Made by a program: the position numbers and the translations under genes. The notes under the pieces are model-generated. The model searched no databases and was not told where the DNA came from. It saw only the letters and a list, made by a program, of their open reading frames with translations. From NCBI GenBank assembly GCA_025455505.1, contig JALOMK010000160.1:1-5800 (forward strand): a DNA stretch of 5,800 bases. Direction: 5' to 3'. Shown in pieces: positions 1-5,800 of the stretch (position 1 is its first letter; each line of letters starts with the position of its first letter). The stretch is from Bacteroidales bacterium. GTDB lineage: Bacteria > Bacteroidota > Bacteroidia > Bacteroidales > VadinHA17.

Positions 1-23
1 GGGGGGGTGCCTGGTGTGGGGAG

Positions 24-51
24 AAACGACGAACGACAAACGACAAACGGG
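24..51. repeat. Heptanucleotide tandem repeat, left block
   Basis: Three clean 7-bp units and one degenerate unit follow each other without gaps: AAACGAC (24-30), GAACGAC (31-37), AAACGAC (38-44) and AAACGGG (45-51). The first base of the unit varies while the ACGAC core is fixed. Positions 25-44 are repeated exactly, 20 bp, at 144-163 in the right block. The block lies outside any credible gene, downstream of the minus-strand lipoprotein gene. Its function is unknown; a simple-sequence array formed by slippage is the plainest reading. Confidence 0.85.
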
Positions 52-64
52 GCCAAGCGTTAAG

Positions 65-85
65 AAATAGCCCGGTGGGCTATTT
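65..85. terminator. Hairpin between repeat blocks, possible bidirectional terminator
   Basis: AAATAGCCC (65-73) and GGGCTATTT (77-85) form a perfect 9-bp inverted repeat with a 3-base loop GGT. The plus strand ends in four T (83-86). The minus strand ends in three T with a purine-rich arm, so it could terminate in either direction. It lies about 120 bp beyond the stop of the minus-strand lipoprotein gene and could end that transcript, or one entering from the left. The U-tracts are short, so activity is uncertain; it may instead be an interspersed palindrome. Confidence 0.5.
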
Positions 86-114
86 TAGCGCAGGAGCCAG
101 ACTGCAGGGGTGGA

Positions 115-184
115 TAGCGACAAACGACTTACGGCAAACGACTAACGACGAACGACAAACGACTAACGACTTACAGCGTACAGA
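115..184. repeat. Heptanucleotide tandem repeat, right block
   Basis: Ten consecutive 7-bp units can be read: TAGCGAC, AAACGAC, TTACGGC, AAACGAC, TAACGAC, GAACGAC, AAACGAC, TAACGAC, TTACAGC and GTACAGA. The six that match NAACGAC exactly lie between 122 and 170, and units decay at both ends, as expected of an ageing array. AACGACTTAC occurs at 123-132 and 165-174, 42 bp (six units) apart, hinting at a higher-order duplication. The array ends about 20 bp before the stop codon of the lipoprotein gene. A frame open through it has no gene-like features, so it is treated as non-coding. Confidence 0.88.
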
Positions 185-203
185 TTGCGGACAGGAGTGG
201 GTA

Positions 204-1508
204 TCAGGGCATCAGCTTCCTGACGAAATAATTCTGTTCCACCTTAATGACCTCCCACTCGCTGTTAAGCAGCAGTTGCCAGCCATCGCCCGTGTAGCGG
301 TTTTTGTCAGCCCTGAAGCCTTTTGCCGTGATTCGTACATATTTGAAGTTTGACGATACAAGGCATCCGTCGCCGTTGACGGTGAGTTTGCCCCAGTTGT
401 CAGATACCCTCATGGATGTATAGAGCGTGCCCAGGGTGTCGAGAGGATGAATATCTTCCTGCTCAAAGTCAAAATAGGGACTCTCAAGCTCAAGATAAAC
501 TACAGGTTTTTCGGTGAAGATGCTAACCTGTTTGTGTATGCTTTCCCTGATATTCGCAAGCCTTTCTTCCTCTTCTGCATTGATTGCATCGAGGTTGTAG
601 GAAAGTGCGATGCTGCCGGCAACGTCACGGCATACTTCAGGAAGATCAATGTTATAGACAATGCGGACTGCAGACCCGAGGTCGTAATTGTCGCTGTGTA
701 TGCTCCTCAGGTCAAAGCCCGAATCATGCAGCAAGGTTGCATAAAGCGCTCCTGTCATATACCCGAATGATCTTGAATAGGAAGGCATCGCATAAAACCT
801 GTCATAGTTTTCGAGCAGTCTTGTGCGAAATTCTTCGCATGAATTTGTGCACAGAAGTGTATGTGTGAAGGTTGCAAGTCCCTCGTTAGTCTCAAACCTG
901 TTTGCCTCGGAGACCATTGAAGGGTAAAGTTCCCTGTTTGAGCCCCTGAATATAAGGGCGTCTCTGATTGCAATCCGGCGGGCTTCGCCTTCTGAACCTA
1001 TCGCCTTCCTCAGGGCTTTCCATTCGAGCTTTACCCAGAGGCGGGCATCGCGTTCATCCATATTTGACAGGTAGAAACTTGATACGGGAATACCTGAATT
1101 TACTGCAAAGCACCTGTAAAGGCTCCTGACTGCCATCCATTTCATCCTGAACTCATCCTCCTCAGGGGGCAGGGGCGCTGTTGCAAACAATGTTCCGCCG
1201 AGAGTGAAGGCGCCGAAGGGGATTATCTGTTCCCTTGGGAAGAAGCCCGTGAAGACGCCATCCTTTTCCTTAAGAATTCCTTCGTTGTCCTGCTGGTTTG
1301 CCGTTATCTTTCTTGTAGTCCTGTCGACATACATCAGGGGCCCGTAAAGATTCTTCCCCCAGAGTTTCCCGGCATCCTTGTCGCAGATTTCCCTGACGCT
1401 GCCGAAATAGGCCTTTGCCTTCTCTGCCGTCAGGTAGCCCTCGCTTTCCTTTTCGTTGCAGTTTGTAAGCAGGAACAGGAAGACGAGATATATGATCCTC
1501 TTCATCAT
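204..1508 (-). CDS. Uncharacterised lipoprotein with an NEGLA motif
   Basis: Predicted protein of 434 residues. The N-terminus is a lipoprotein signal: basic MMKR, a hydrophobic stretch 5-14, then LLTNC with the lipidated cysteine at 17. Residues after it are acidic (NEKESE), so export to the outer membrane or cell surface is possible but not proven. The mature part is soluble, with no further membrane segments. A central helical-looking stretch contains LWVKLEW (157-163), a YP at 195-196 and RFETNEGLA (204-212). An EGLA-type motif is seen in some zinc peptidases after their HExxH site, but no HExxH is present, so peptidase activity is not claimed. The C-terminus contains GDGWQLLLN (407-415). 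I recall similar arrangements in unnamed bacterial proteins but cannot give a family. The start codon is the first of two adjacent ATGs; GGAGG lies 12 bases upstream, a rather long spacing. Transcribed alone, divergent from glutamine synthetase. Confidence 0.85.
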   Translation of the reverse strand: MMKRIIYLVFLFLLTNCNEKESEGYLTAEKAKAYFGSVREICDKDAGKLWGKNLYGPLMYVDRTTRKITANQQDNEGILKEKDGVFTGFFPREQIIPFGAFTLGGTLFATAPLPPEEDEFRMKWMAVRSLYRCFAVNSGIPVSSFYLSNMDERDARLWVKLEWKALRKAIGSEGEARRIAIRDALIFRGSNRELYPSMVSEANRFETNEGLATFTHTLLCTNSCEEFRTRLLENYDRFYAMPSYSRSFGYMTGALYATLLHDSGFDLRSIHSDNYDLGSAVRIVYNIDLPEVCRDVAGSIALSYNLDAINAEEEERLANIRESIHKQVSIFTEKPVVYLELESPYFDFEQEDIHPLDTLGTLYTSMRVSDNWGKLTVNGDGCLVSSNFKYVRITAKGFRADKNRYTGDGWQLLLNSEWEVIKVEQNYFVRKLMP

Positions 1509-1591
1509 CTTTATTTGTGGCCTCCAAATTACAAAAAAAATGCAAATGCCGAAAACCTGTTGACTTCAGGGGAAATATATGATAAAGATCA

Positions 1592-1622
1592 ATTGACAGG
1601 GTCTGTTAATTTATTAATTTTC
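1592..1622 (+). promoter_or_regulatory. Candidate promoter of the glutamine synthetase gene
   Basis: TAATTTTC (1615-1622) matches the Bacteroidota -7 element TAnnTTTG at all but the last base. ATTG (1592-1595), one mismatch from the -33 element TTTG, lies 19 bases upstream, which is a normal spacing. TTGACA (1593-1598) overlaps it. Transcription would start around 1629, giving a leader of under 20 bases. An AT palindrome, TTAATTTATTAA (1606-1617), overlaps the -7 element and could be an operator, though AT-rich palindromes arise easily by chance. Confidence 0.45.
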
Positions 1623-1645
1623 GCGGCATTAAACAGTGAATTGCA

Positions 1646-3154
1646 ATGGCACACAACAATGACATACATCTTAACCAGAATGAGCTGGTTCAGTTCCTGA
1701 AGAAGCCCGCGCATGATTTCACCCGGGAGGATATCATCAGGTTCGTTGAGGCAAAGGGAATCTCAATGGTGAATTTCAGGTATACCGGCGACGACGGCAG
1801 GCTAAAGGCCCTGAATTTTGTGCCCTACAGCCGCGATCATCTCGAATCGATACTCACTGCCGGAGAGCGGGTCGACGGATCGAGTCTTTTTTCGTTCATC
1901 GGGTCAGGGTCAAGTGACCTTTATGTGATACCTCATTACAGGACAGCCTTTGTGAATCCGTTTACTTCTTCACCTACGCTTGAAATCTTGTGTTCTTTCT
2001 ACGGGAGCGACGGAAAGCCTCTCGACAGCGCCCCGGAGAATATCCTGCGCAAGGCATATACTCGATTCAGGGCAAATACCGGTTTGAGGTTCAAGGCCTT
2101 CGGCGAACTTGAATACTATATTAAATCGGCCCATGACGATCTCTATCCTCTTGTGGATCAGAAGGGCTATCACCAGACGGCACCCTTCGCGAAATTCGAG
2201 GAACTGAGGATTAGAGCCCTCGAACTCTGTGCACGGGCCGGGTGCAAAATAAAATACGGGCATTGCGAGGTGGGAAGCTTTACAAAAGATGGTGAAGATT
2301 ATGAACAGCATGAGATAGAATTCCTTCCCGTTGAGATTGATGAGGCTGTCAACCAGCTTCTTATTGCAAAGTGGATACTCCGCATGCTGGGCGATGATTA
2401 CGGCGTGCAGGTCAGCTTCGCACCGAAGATAACAGTAGGCAAGGCTGGTTCCGGGATGCACATACACATGATGCTCGAGAAAGACGGGGTGAACATGATG
2501 GTTGAGGACGGGAAGCTCAGCAGAACTGCCAGGGCGATGATGGCTGGCATCCTTGACCTTGCCGGTCCCCTCACTGCATTCGGCAACACGATCCCCACGT
2601 CGTATCTCCGGCTCGTTCCGCACCAGGAAGCTCCCACAAGGATCTGCTGGGGCGACAGGAACAGGTCGGTGCTGATAAGGGTTCCGCTTGGATGGAACGG
2701 CGCAATGGACATGATCAAGGATGCCAATCCCGCCGATAAGTCAGATTTTGCTGCAATGGCCTCGAAACAGACTGTTGAGCTCAGGTCGCCAGACGGCTCT
2801 GCTGACATACATAAACTCTTCGCTGCAATAGTTGTGGCTGCTGAACATGGCCTGTCGATGGACAGGGCAGCAGAAAAGGCGGATGACCTTTATGTAGATT
2901 ACAATATATTCCGCGACGGAGGAGCTGAAAGAAAAAAGACCCTCGAGTCGCTTCCTGCATCGTGCTTTGAATCGGCGGAGGCGCTGGAAGCCAGGCGGGC
3001 GTATTTCGAAAAGGACGGTATCTTCCCTGCCGGTGTTATCGACAGTGTCATCGGCAAGCTCAAGGCATTCGATGATAAGGGATTAAGCGAAAAACTGTTC
3101 AACAGGAACGAGGAAATAAGCAAGCTTGTGAAACTTTACCTGCACTGCAGCTGA
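1646..3154 (+). CDS. glnA: Type I glutamine synthetase
   Basis: Makes glutamine from glutamate, ammonia and ATP in the cytoplasm. The protein has 502 residues, somewhat longer than the E. coli enzyme (about 470). Family landmarks are in order: DGSS (77-80, ammonium site region), the metal-binding ELE (154-156), HCEV (206-209) and QHE (221-223), GSGMHIH with the catalytic-site histidine (268-274), RLVPHQEAP (322-330, flap glutamate E328), NRS and R345 (339-345), and ELRSPD (378-383). Y416 in DDLY sits where enterobacterial enzymes are adenylylated, but no adenylyltransferase gene is seen here. Oddities: about seven extra residues between the two metal-site glutamates (208 and 223) compared with E. 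coli, and Ala in place of the Asn before GSGMH. The start follows an A-rich leader without a Shine-Dalgarno site, usual for Bacteroidota. It stands alone, with no PII, ammonium transporter or glutamate synthase gene beside it. A glutamine-synthetase-like ligase for another amine cannot be excluded. Confidence 0.93.
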   Translation: MAHNNDIHLNQNELVQFLKKPAHDFTREDIIRFVEAKGISMVNFRYTGDDGRLKALNFVPYSRDHLESILTAGERVDGSSLFSFIGSGSSDLYVIPHYRTAFVNPFTSSPTLEILCSFYGSDGKPLDSAPENILRKAYTRFRANTGLRFKAFGELEYYIKSAHDDLYPLVDQKGYHQTAPFAKFEELRIRALELCARAGCKIKYGHCEVGSFTKDGEDYEQHEIEFLPVEIDEAVNQLLIAKWILRMLGDDYGVQVSFAPKITVGKAGSGMHIHMMLEKDGVNMMVEDGKLSRTARAMMAGILDLAGPLTAFGNTIPTSYLRLVPHQEAPTRICWGDRNRSVLIRVPLGWNGAMDMIKDANPADKSDFAAMASKQTVELRSPDGSADIHKLFAAIVVAAEHGLSMDRAAEKADDLYVDYNIFRDGGAERKKTLESLPASCFESAEALEARRAYFEKDGIFPAGVIDSVIGKLKAFDDKGLSEKLFNRNEEISKLVKLYLHCS

Positions 3155-3160
3155 TAAGCC

Positions 3161-4009
3161 TCAGTAAACTTTCAGGCTGAGGTCGAGGCTGTTTATGTGG
3201 TGGGTAAGCGCTCCCACTGAGATGTAATCTACTCCGCATTCTGCGTATGACCTTATCGTTTCAAGGGTAATGCCGCCGGAAGATTCCGTCTCGAACCTGC
3301 CGGCAATGAGGCTGACAGCCTCGCGTGTCTGCTCAACCGTGAAGTTATCGAGCATTATCCTGTCGACTCCCCCGAAGCTTATCACCCTTTCAATCTCGGC
3401 TATGTTCCTTGTCTCTATTTCCACCCTGAGGTCAAGGTTTTTTGCACTAAGGTATTCCCTTGTCCTGGCTATTGCTTTCTCGATACCGCCGGCATAATCC
3501 ACATGGTTGTCCTTGAGCATTATCATGTCATAAAGGCCCATCCTGTGATTGCAGCCTCCTCCTATGCGCACGGCTTCCTTTTCAAAATACCTGAATCCCG
3601 GGGTAGTTTTCCGGGTATCGAGAATTTTTGCCTTAAGACCGCTCAGTCTCTGAACATATTCACTTGTCCGGGTTGCGATGCCGCTCATGCGCTGTAGTAT
3701 GTTCAGGGCAAGCCTTTCAGTGCGGAGTATCTGGTGTTTGTCGCCCTCCACGGTAAAGGCTATGTCGCCGGGAGCTATCCTTGTCCCGTCGCTGATCATC
3801 TTAACGAATTCAACCCTGTTTCCCGAAAGCCTGAAAAGTTCCTCTGCAATGTCAATACCTGCAATTATTCCTTCTTCCTTGACGAGGAGCCTTGCTTTTC
3901 CTTCGGAGCATGCCGGTATTGAGGCAAGTGACGAATGATCGCCGGGGCCAATGTCTTCGTCAAGGTAGCGGATAAGCAGTTCGGGCGGGATGTTATTTAG
4001 CATTGTCAT
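3161..4009 (-). CDS. nadC: Nicotinate-nucleotide pyrophosphorylase (quinolinate phosphoribosyltransferase)
   Basis: Converts quinolinate and phosphoribosyl pyrophosphate to nicotinate mononucleotide, CO2 and pyrophosphate in de novo NAD synthesis. With the start used here the product has 282 residues, typical of the family. Recognisable motifs: EDIGPGDHSS near the N-terminus, ERLALNILQRMSGIAT, the active-site stretch TRKTTPGFR followed by EKEAVRIGGGCNHRMGL, MLKDNH, VEIET, DRIMLDNF, and the C-terminal SSGGI and DYISVGALTH typical of the phosphate-binding barrel end. Three in-frame ATGs compete: 4027, 4009 and 4003. The latter two overlap the last codons of the upstream DUF4783 gene by 17 and 11 bases and leave an N-terminus of usual length; none has a convincing ribosome binding site, so translation is probably coupled. 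nadA and nadB are not in the window. The gene ends 6 bp from the convergent glutamine synthetase stop. Confidence 0.95.
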   Translation of the reverse strand: MTMLNNIPPELLIRYLDEDIGPGDHSSLASIPACSEGKARLLVKEEGIIAGIDIAEELFRLSGNRVEFVKMISDGTRIAPGDIAFTVEGDKHQILRTERLALNILQRMSGIATRTSEYVQRLSGLKAKILDTRKTTPGFRYFEKEAVRIGGGCNHRMGLYDMIMLKDNHVDYAGGIEKAIARTREYLSAKNLDLRVEIETRNIAEIERVISFGGVDRIMLDNFTVEQTREAVSLIAGRFETESSGGITLETIRSYAECGVDYISVGALTHHINSLDLSLKVY

Positions 4010-4397
4010 TTTCGATGCGTATAACATGGATCAGGAGATCCTGGCCAACTTTTTTGAGAAGGAAGTAAACCCGGAAGTCTCCCTTTTCGGTTTTCAGGTT
4101 CCCTATTGCGTAGTGGGCATCGTTCTTTGCTCCCTGGTGCCTGATTGTGAAATCAACGCACCTGTGCTGGGCGAAAAAATCCTTTAATATTGTTTCGGCA
4201 ACATTCTTCTTGTAGAAGTCTTCCTTGTCGATTAGAAGGAGTTCAACCGTGGGATTCATATACTTTGCAAGCTCTGCTGCATTTCCTGCCTTGAAGGCGA
4301 TGGGTATCCCGCCGGGGATCTTAACCTGCTCCTGGGCTGTGGCGGCAGTGATTGCCAGGGTGAGAACCGCCGATACTATCAGTGACCGGAATTTCAT
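3993..4397 (-). CDS. Secreted DUF4783 family protein
   Basis: Small exported protein of 134 residues. Residues 1-21 form a signal peptide (MKFRS, then a hydrophobic run), with likely cleavage after ATA at 19-21, leaving Gln as the first mature residue. The mature part of about 113 residues matches my recollection of DUF4783: IPIAFKAGNAAELAKYMNP (31-49), VELLL, ETILKDFFAQH (68-78), FTIRHQGA (83-90), YAIGNLKTEKGDFRVYFLLK (96-115) and a C-terminal LIHVIRIE. The pattern resembles an NTF2-like fold (inference). Function is unknown. It is the first gene of a pair with nadC, whose start lies inside its last codons, so the two are probably co-transcribed and translationally coupled. No biochemical link to NAD synthesis is known to me. 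It is divergent from rlmH. Confidence 0.9.
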   Translation of the reverse strand: MKFRSLIVSAVLTLAITAATAQEQVKIPGGIPIAFKAGNAAELAKYMNPTVELLLIDKEDFYKKNVAETILKDFFAQHRCVDFTIRHQGAKNDAHYAIGNLKTEKGDFRVYFLLKKVGQDLLIHVIRIENDNAK

Positions 4398-4440
4398 TTC
4401 AGGATTGTATTAGTTGGAAACAAGTTTCAGCTTTCACATA

Positions 4441-4448
4441 CAAATTTA
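4441..4448 (-). promoter_or_regulatory. Candidate -7 element for the DUF4783-nadC operon
   Basis: Read on the minus strand this is TAAATTTG, a perfect match to the Bacteroidota -7 consensus TAnnTTTG. A TTTG on the minus strand (4472-4475) is a possible -33 element, but the spacer of 23 bases is long. Transcription would start near 4435, about 40 bases before the DUF4783 ATG. One 8-mer in an AT-rich spacer is modest evidence. Confidence 0.4.
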
Positions 4449-4499
4449 ACATTATTTGGATATCATATTCCCAAAGCTGCTCGCAGTTGAGTAATTTGC

Positions 4500-4507
4500 T
4501 ATTTTTG
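4500..4507 (+). promoter_or_regulatory. Candidate -7 element for rlmH
   Basis: TATTTTTG is a perfect match to the Bacteroidota -7 consensus TAnnTTTG, placed 22 bases before the rlmH ATG, which would give a leader of roughly 15 bases. No TTTG is found at the expected -33 distance, so this is a partial promoter call. The downstream membrane-sensor gene probably shares this transcript. Confidence 0.4.
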
Positions 4508-4529
4508 CATAAAAGGCCATATTCTCCCT

Positions 4530-5003
4530 ATGAAGATCATTCTGCTGCAGGTTGGCAAGACAACAGATCCTTCGGTATCAGCCGTGGCAGAGACCTACAG
4601 CAGGAGGATAAGCCGTTATTCCGGTTTTGAAACAATTACTGTGCCGGATATCAGGAACACAAAGAACATGCCGGTTTCAGAGCTGAAGGCCAGGGAGGGG
4701 GAGAAAATACTGCAGGTCCTGACATCCGACGACTATTTTGTACTCCTCGATGAAAGGGGACCGGAGTACAGGACAGTTGAATTTGCCCGTTTCCTTGAAA
4801 AGACCTTCATGCTTCCAAGGAAAAGGATAATTTTTGCTGTTGGAGGCGCATGGGGGTTCTCCGATGAAGTCAGGGGAAGGGCCGACAGCCGGGTTTCGCT
4901 TTCGAAGATGACCTTCCCTCACCAGCTGGTACGATTATTGTTCCTTGAACAGCTTTACAGGGCTTTTACAATAATAAAGGGTGATCCCTATCACCATGAA
5001 TAA
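4530..5003 (+). CDS. rlmH: 23S rRNA pseudouridine(1915) N3-methyltransferase RlmH
   Basis: SPOUT-class methyltransferase that uses S-adenosylmethionine to methylate N3 of pseudouridine 1915 in helix 69 of 23S rRNA, acting on assembled 70S ribosomes (known for the E. coli protein). The product has 157 residues, the usual length (E. coli 155). Motifs seen: KIILLQVGK at the start, LLDERG (72-77), the cofactor-binding VGGAWGF (104-110), then the trefoil-knot region LSKMTFPHQLVRLLFLEQLY (124-143) and the C-terminal YHHE (154-157). All conserved parts are intact. No Shine-Dalgarno site precedes the ATG. It is divergent from DUF4783-nadC and only 11 bases ahead of the next plus-strand gene, suggesting co-transcription. 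Confidence 0.97.
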   Translation: MKIILLQVGKTTDPSVSAVAETYSRRISRYSGFETITVPDIRNTKNMPVSELKAREGEKILQVLTSDDYFVLLDERGPEYRTVEFARFLEKTFMLPRKRIIFAVGGAWGFSDEVRGRADSRVSLSKMTFPHQLVRLLFLEQLYRAFTIIKGDPYHHE

Positions 5004-5014
5004 CAAATTCAATA

Positions 5015-5800
5015 ATGGATAAGCGCCGGATAAGGTATCTTCTTTCTTATTTGACAATCTTCCTTATGATTGCCGCTTTTGCAGCGGAGTTGTTCTTTTT
5101 CAGCGATTTTGAGTACCGTTTCAGGACTAAAAGGTTCAACAGGATACTGGCGGAAAAGGAACGTTTCCTTGAGCAGTGCCTCCATGATATGAAACCCATT
5201 CTTGCCGCCGGCGACCTCCAGGGGCCTCTGGCAGGATCGGATCTTCTCCGGCAGGCGGTGGCGAAAGGGGTTACTATCCTCGAATACCTCGATGACAAGC
5301 TCAACTACTGGAGCGACAATGATTTCGATGTTCCGCTGCAGTTCAGCGACTCACTTGCCGTAAAACCGATTGTTTTCCTTCAGAACGGCTGGTTCATTAC
5401 GAGGACAATTCATGCCTCGAATGAAAAAATTGTGGGTCTGATAAGGGTCCATACGGATTATGAGTTTGAGAATGACATAATTTCAGATGGTTTCTCAAGG
5501 GAATTCAGGATCCCTTCCGGAACAGGTCTCAGTCTTTCGGAGGAAGCCTCTCCTTACCATATTTCAAGCAGCAAGGGTCAGTTCCTTTTTTCACTTGTAT
5601 TCCCCGAAAGAAAGGAGGCCACCTCTTTCATAATACTGCCACTTGTCCTGTGGAGCCTTATGCTGGCAATACTTCTGGTGCTGATATTCAGTGGTTCATT
5701 GTTTCTTTATAAGCAGCAGAAGAAGGCTGCCTTTGCGGCCCTGCTGTCACTTTACCCCTTGCTTTACCTGCTGCTTCTCCTAGGTTTCAGGAACAGGCTT
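5015..5800 (+). CDS. Partial membrane sensor-like protein (possible histidine kinase N-terminus)
   Basis: An open frame runs without a stop from the ATG at 5015 to the window edge, 262 codons; the C-terminus lies outside. After a basic start (MDKRRIR) comes a membrane segment at about 8-29, then an extracytoplasmic region of about 175 residues, a second membrane segment at about 205-231, a short basic loop (KQQKK) and a third hydrophobic stretch at about 238-258. The extracytoplasmic part contains TILEYLDDKLNYWSDN (YWSDN at 98-102) and a downstream NGW. I associate such a YWSDN segment with the periplasmic parts of large Bacteroidota sensor histidine kinases; this is recollection, not a database match. 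No kinase domain is visible because the frame is cut. The gene begins 11 bases after rlmH and is likely in the same transcript. Other possibilities are a different multi-pass signalling or transport protein. Confidence 0.8.
   Translation, partial: MDKRRIRYLLSYLTIFLMIAAFAAELFFFSDFEYRFRTKRFNRILAEKERFLEQCLHDMKPILAAGDLQGPLAGSDLLRQAVAKGVTILEYLDDKLNYWSDNDFDVPLQFSDSLAVKPIVFLQNGWFITRTIHASNEKIVGLIRVHTDYEFENDIISDGFSREFRIPSGTGLSLSEEASPYHISSSKGQFLFSLVFPERKEATSFIILPLVLWSLMLAILLVLIFSGSLFLYKQQKKAAFAALLSLYPLLYLLLLLGFRNRL

Noticed and set aside
1..7. Run of seven G at the window start
   Set aside because: It sits at the edge with no gene context, so neither phase variation nor an assembly artefact can be judged.
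24..184. CRISPR array
   Set aside because: The units are 7 bp and contiguous with no unique spacers, and no cas gene is nearby.
75..353. Plus-strand 92-codon frame through the repeat array
   Set aside because: Its start lies inside the hairpin, much of it is heptamer repeat, and its end overlaps the lipoprotein gene antisense.
1525..1546. Promoter for the minus-strand lipoprotein gene in the A-rich spacer
   Set aside because: CAAATTA is one base short of the -7 consensus spacing and the nearest TTTG is only 10 bases away, so no credible promoter can be placed.
1970..2623. Minus-strand 217-codon frame inside the glutamine synthetase gene
   Set aside because: It is antisense to strongly conserved coding sequence and its translation shows no recognisable domain or gene-like start.
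3159..3182. CCTCAG/CTGAGG inverted repeat at the glnA-nadC junction as a terminator
   Set aside because: The stem is 6 bp with a 12-base loop and no T-tract, and it mostly lies in the end of nadC.

Overview
The window looks like chromosomal DNA of a member of the Bacteroidota, probably Bacteroidales. The support is a DUF4783 protein gene coupled to nadC and divergent from rlmH, a lipoprotein with a Bacteroidota-style leader, almost no Shine-Dalgarno sites, and intergenic matches to the Bacteroidota promoter -7 element TAnnTTTG. The genus cannot be fixed from this sequence.

Layout. Bases 1-203 hold no gene. They carry two blocks of a 7-bp tandem repeat (NNACGAC) on either side of a 9-bp-stem hairpin. 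A minus-strand gene (204-1508) encodes an uncharacterised lipoprotein of 434 residues. A 137-bp divergent spacer with a plausible promoter leads to a plus-strand type I glutamine synthetase (1646-3154). It converges, with only 6 bp between the stop codons, on a minus-strand pair: a secreted DUF4783 protein (3993-4397) and nadC (3161-4009), whose start overlaps the end of the DUF4783 gene. A 132-bp divergent spacer with a -7 element on each strand separates this pair from rlmH on the plus strand (4530-5003). Eleven bases later begins an open reading frame (5015 to the window edge) for a membrane protein that looks like the sensory N-terminus of a signal-transduction protein; it is cut by the edge.

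How the genes fit together. These are mostly housekeeping functions: glutamine synthesis, the quinolinate step of NAD synthesis, and methylation of 23S rRNA. They do not form one pathway. No CRISPR array, insertion sequence, tRNA, rRNA or phage gene is visible. I do not see a convincing new multi-gene system. The items most worth a second look are the heptanucleotide array, the unnamed lipoprotein family and the partial membrane sensor.
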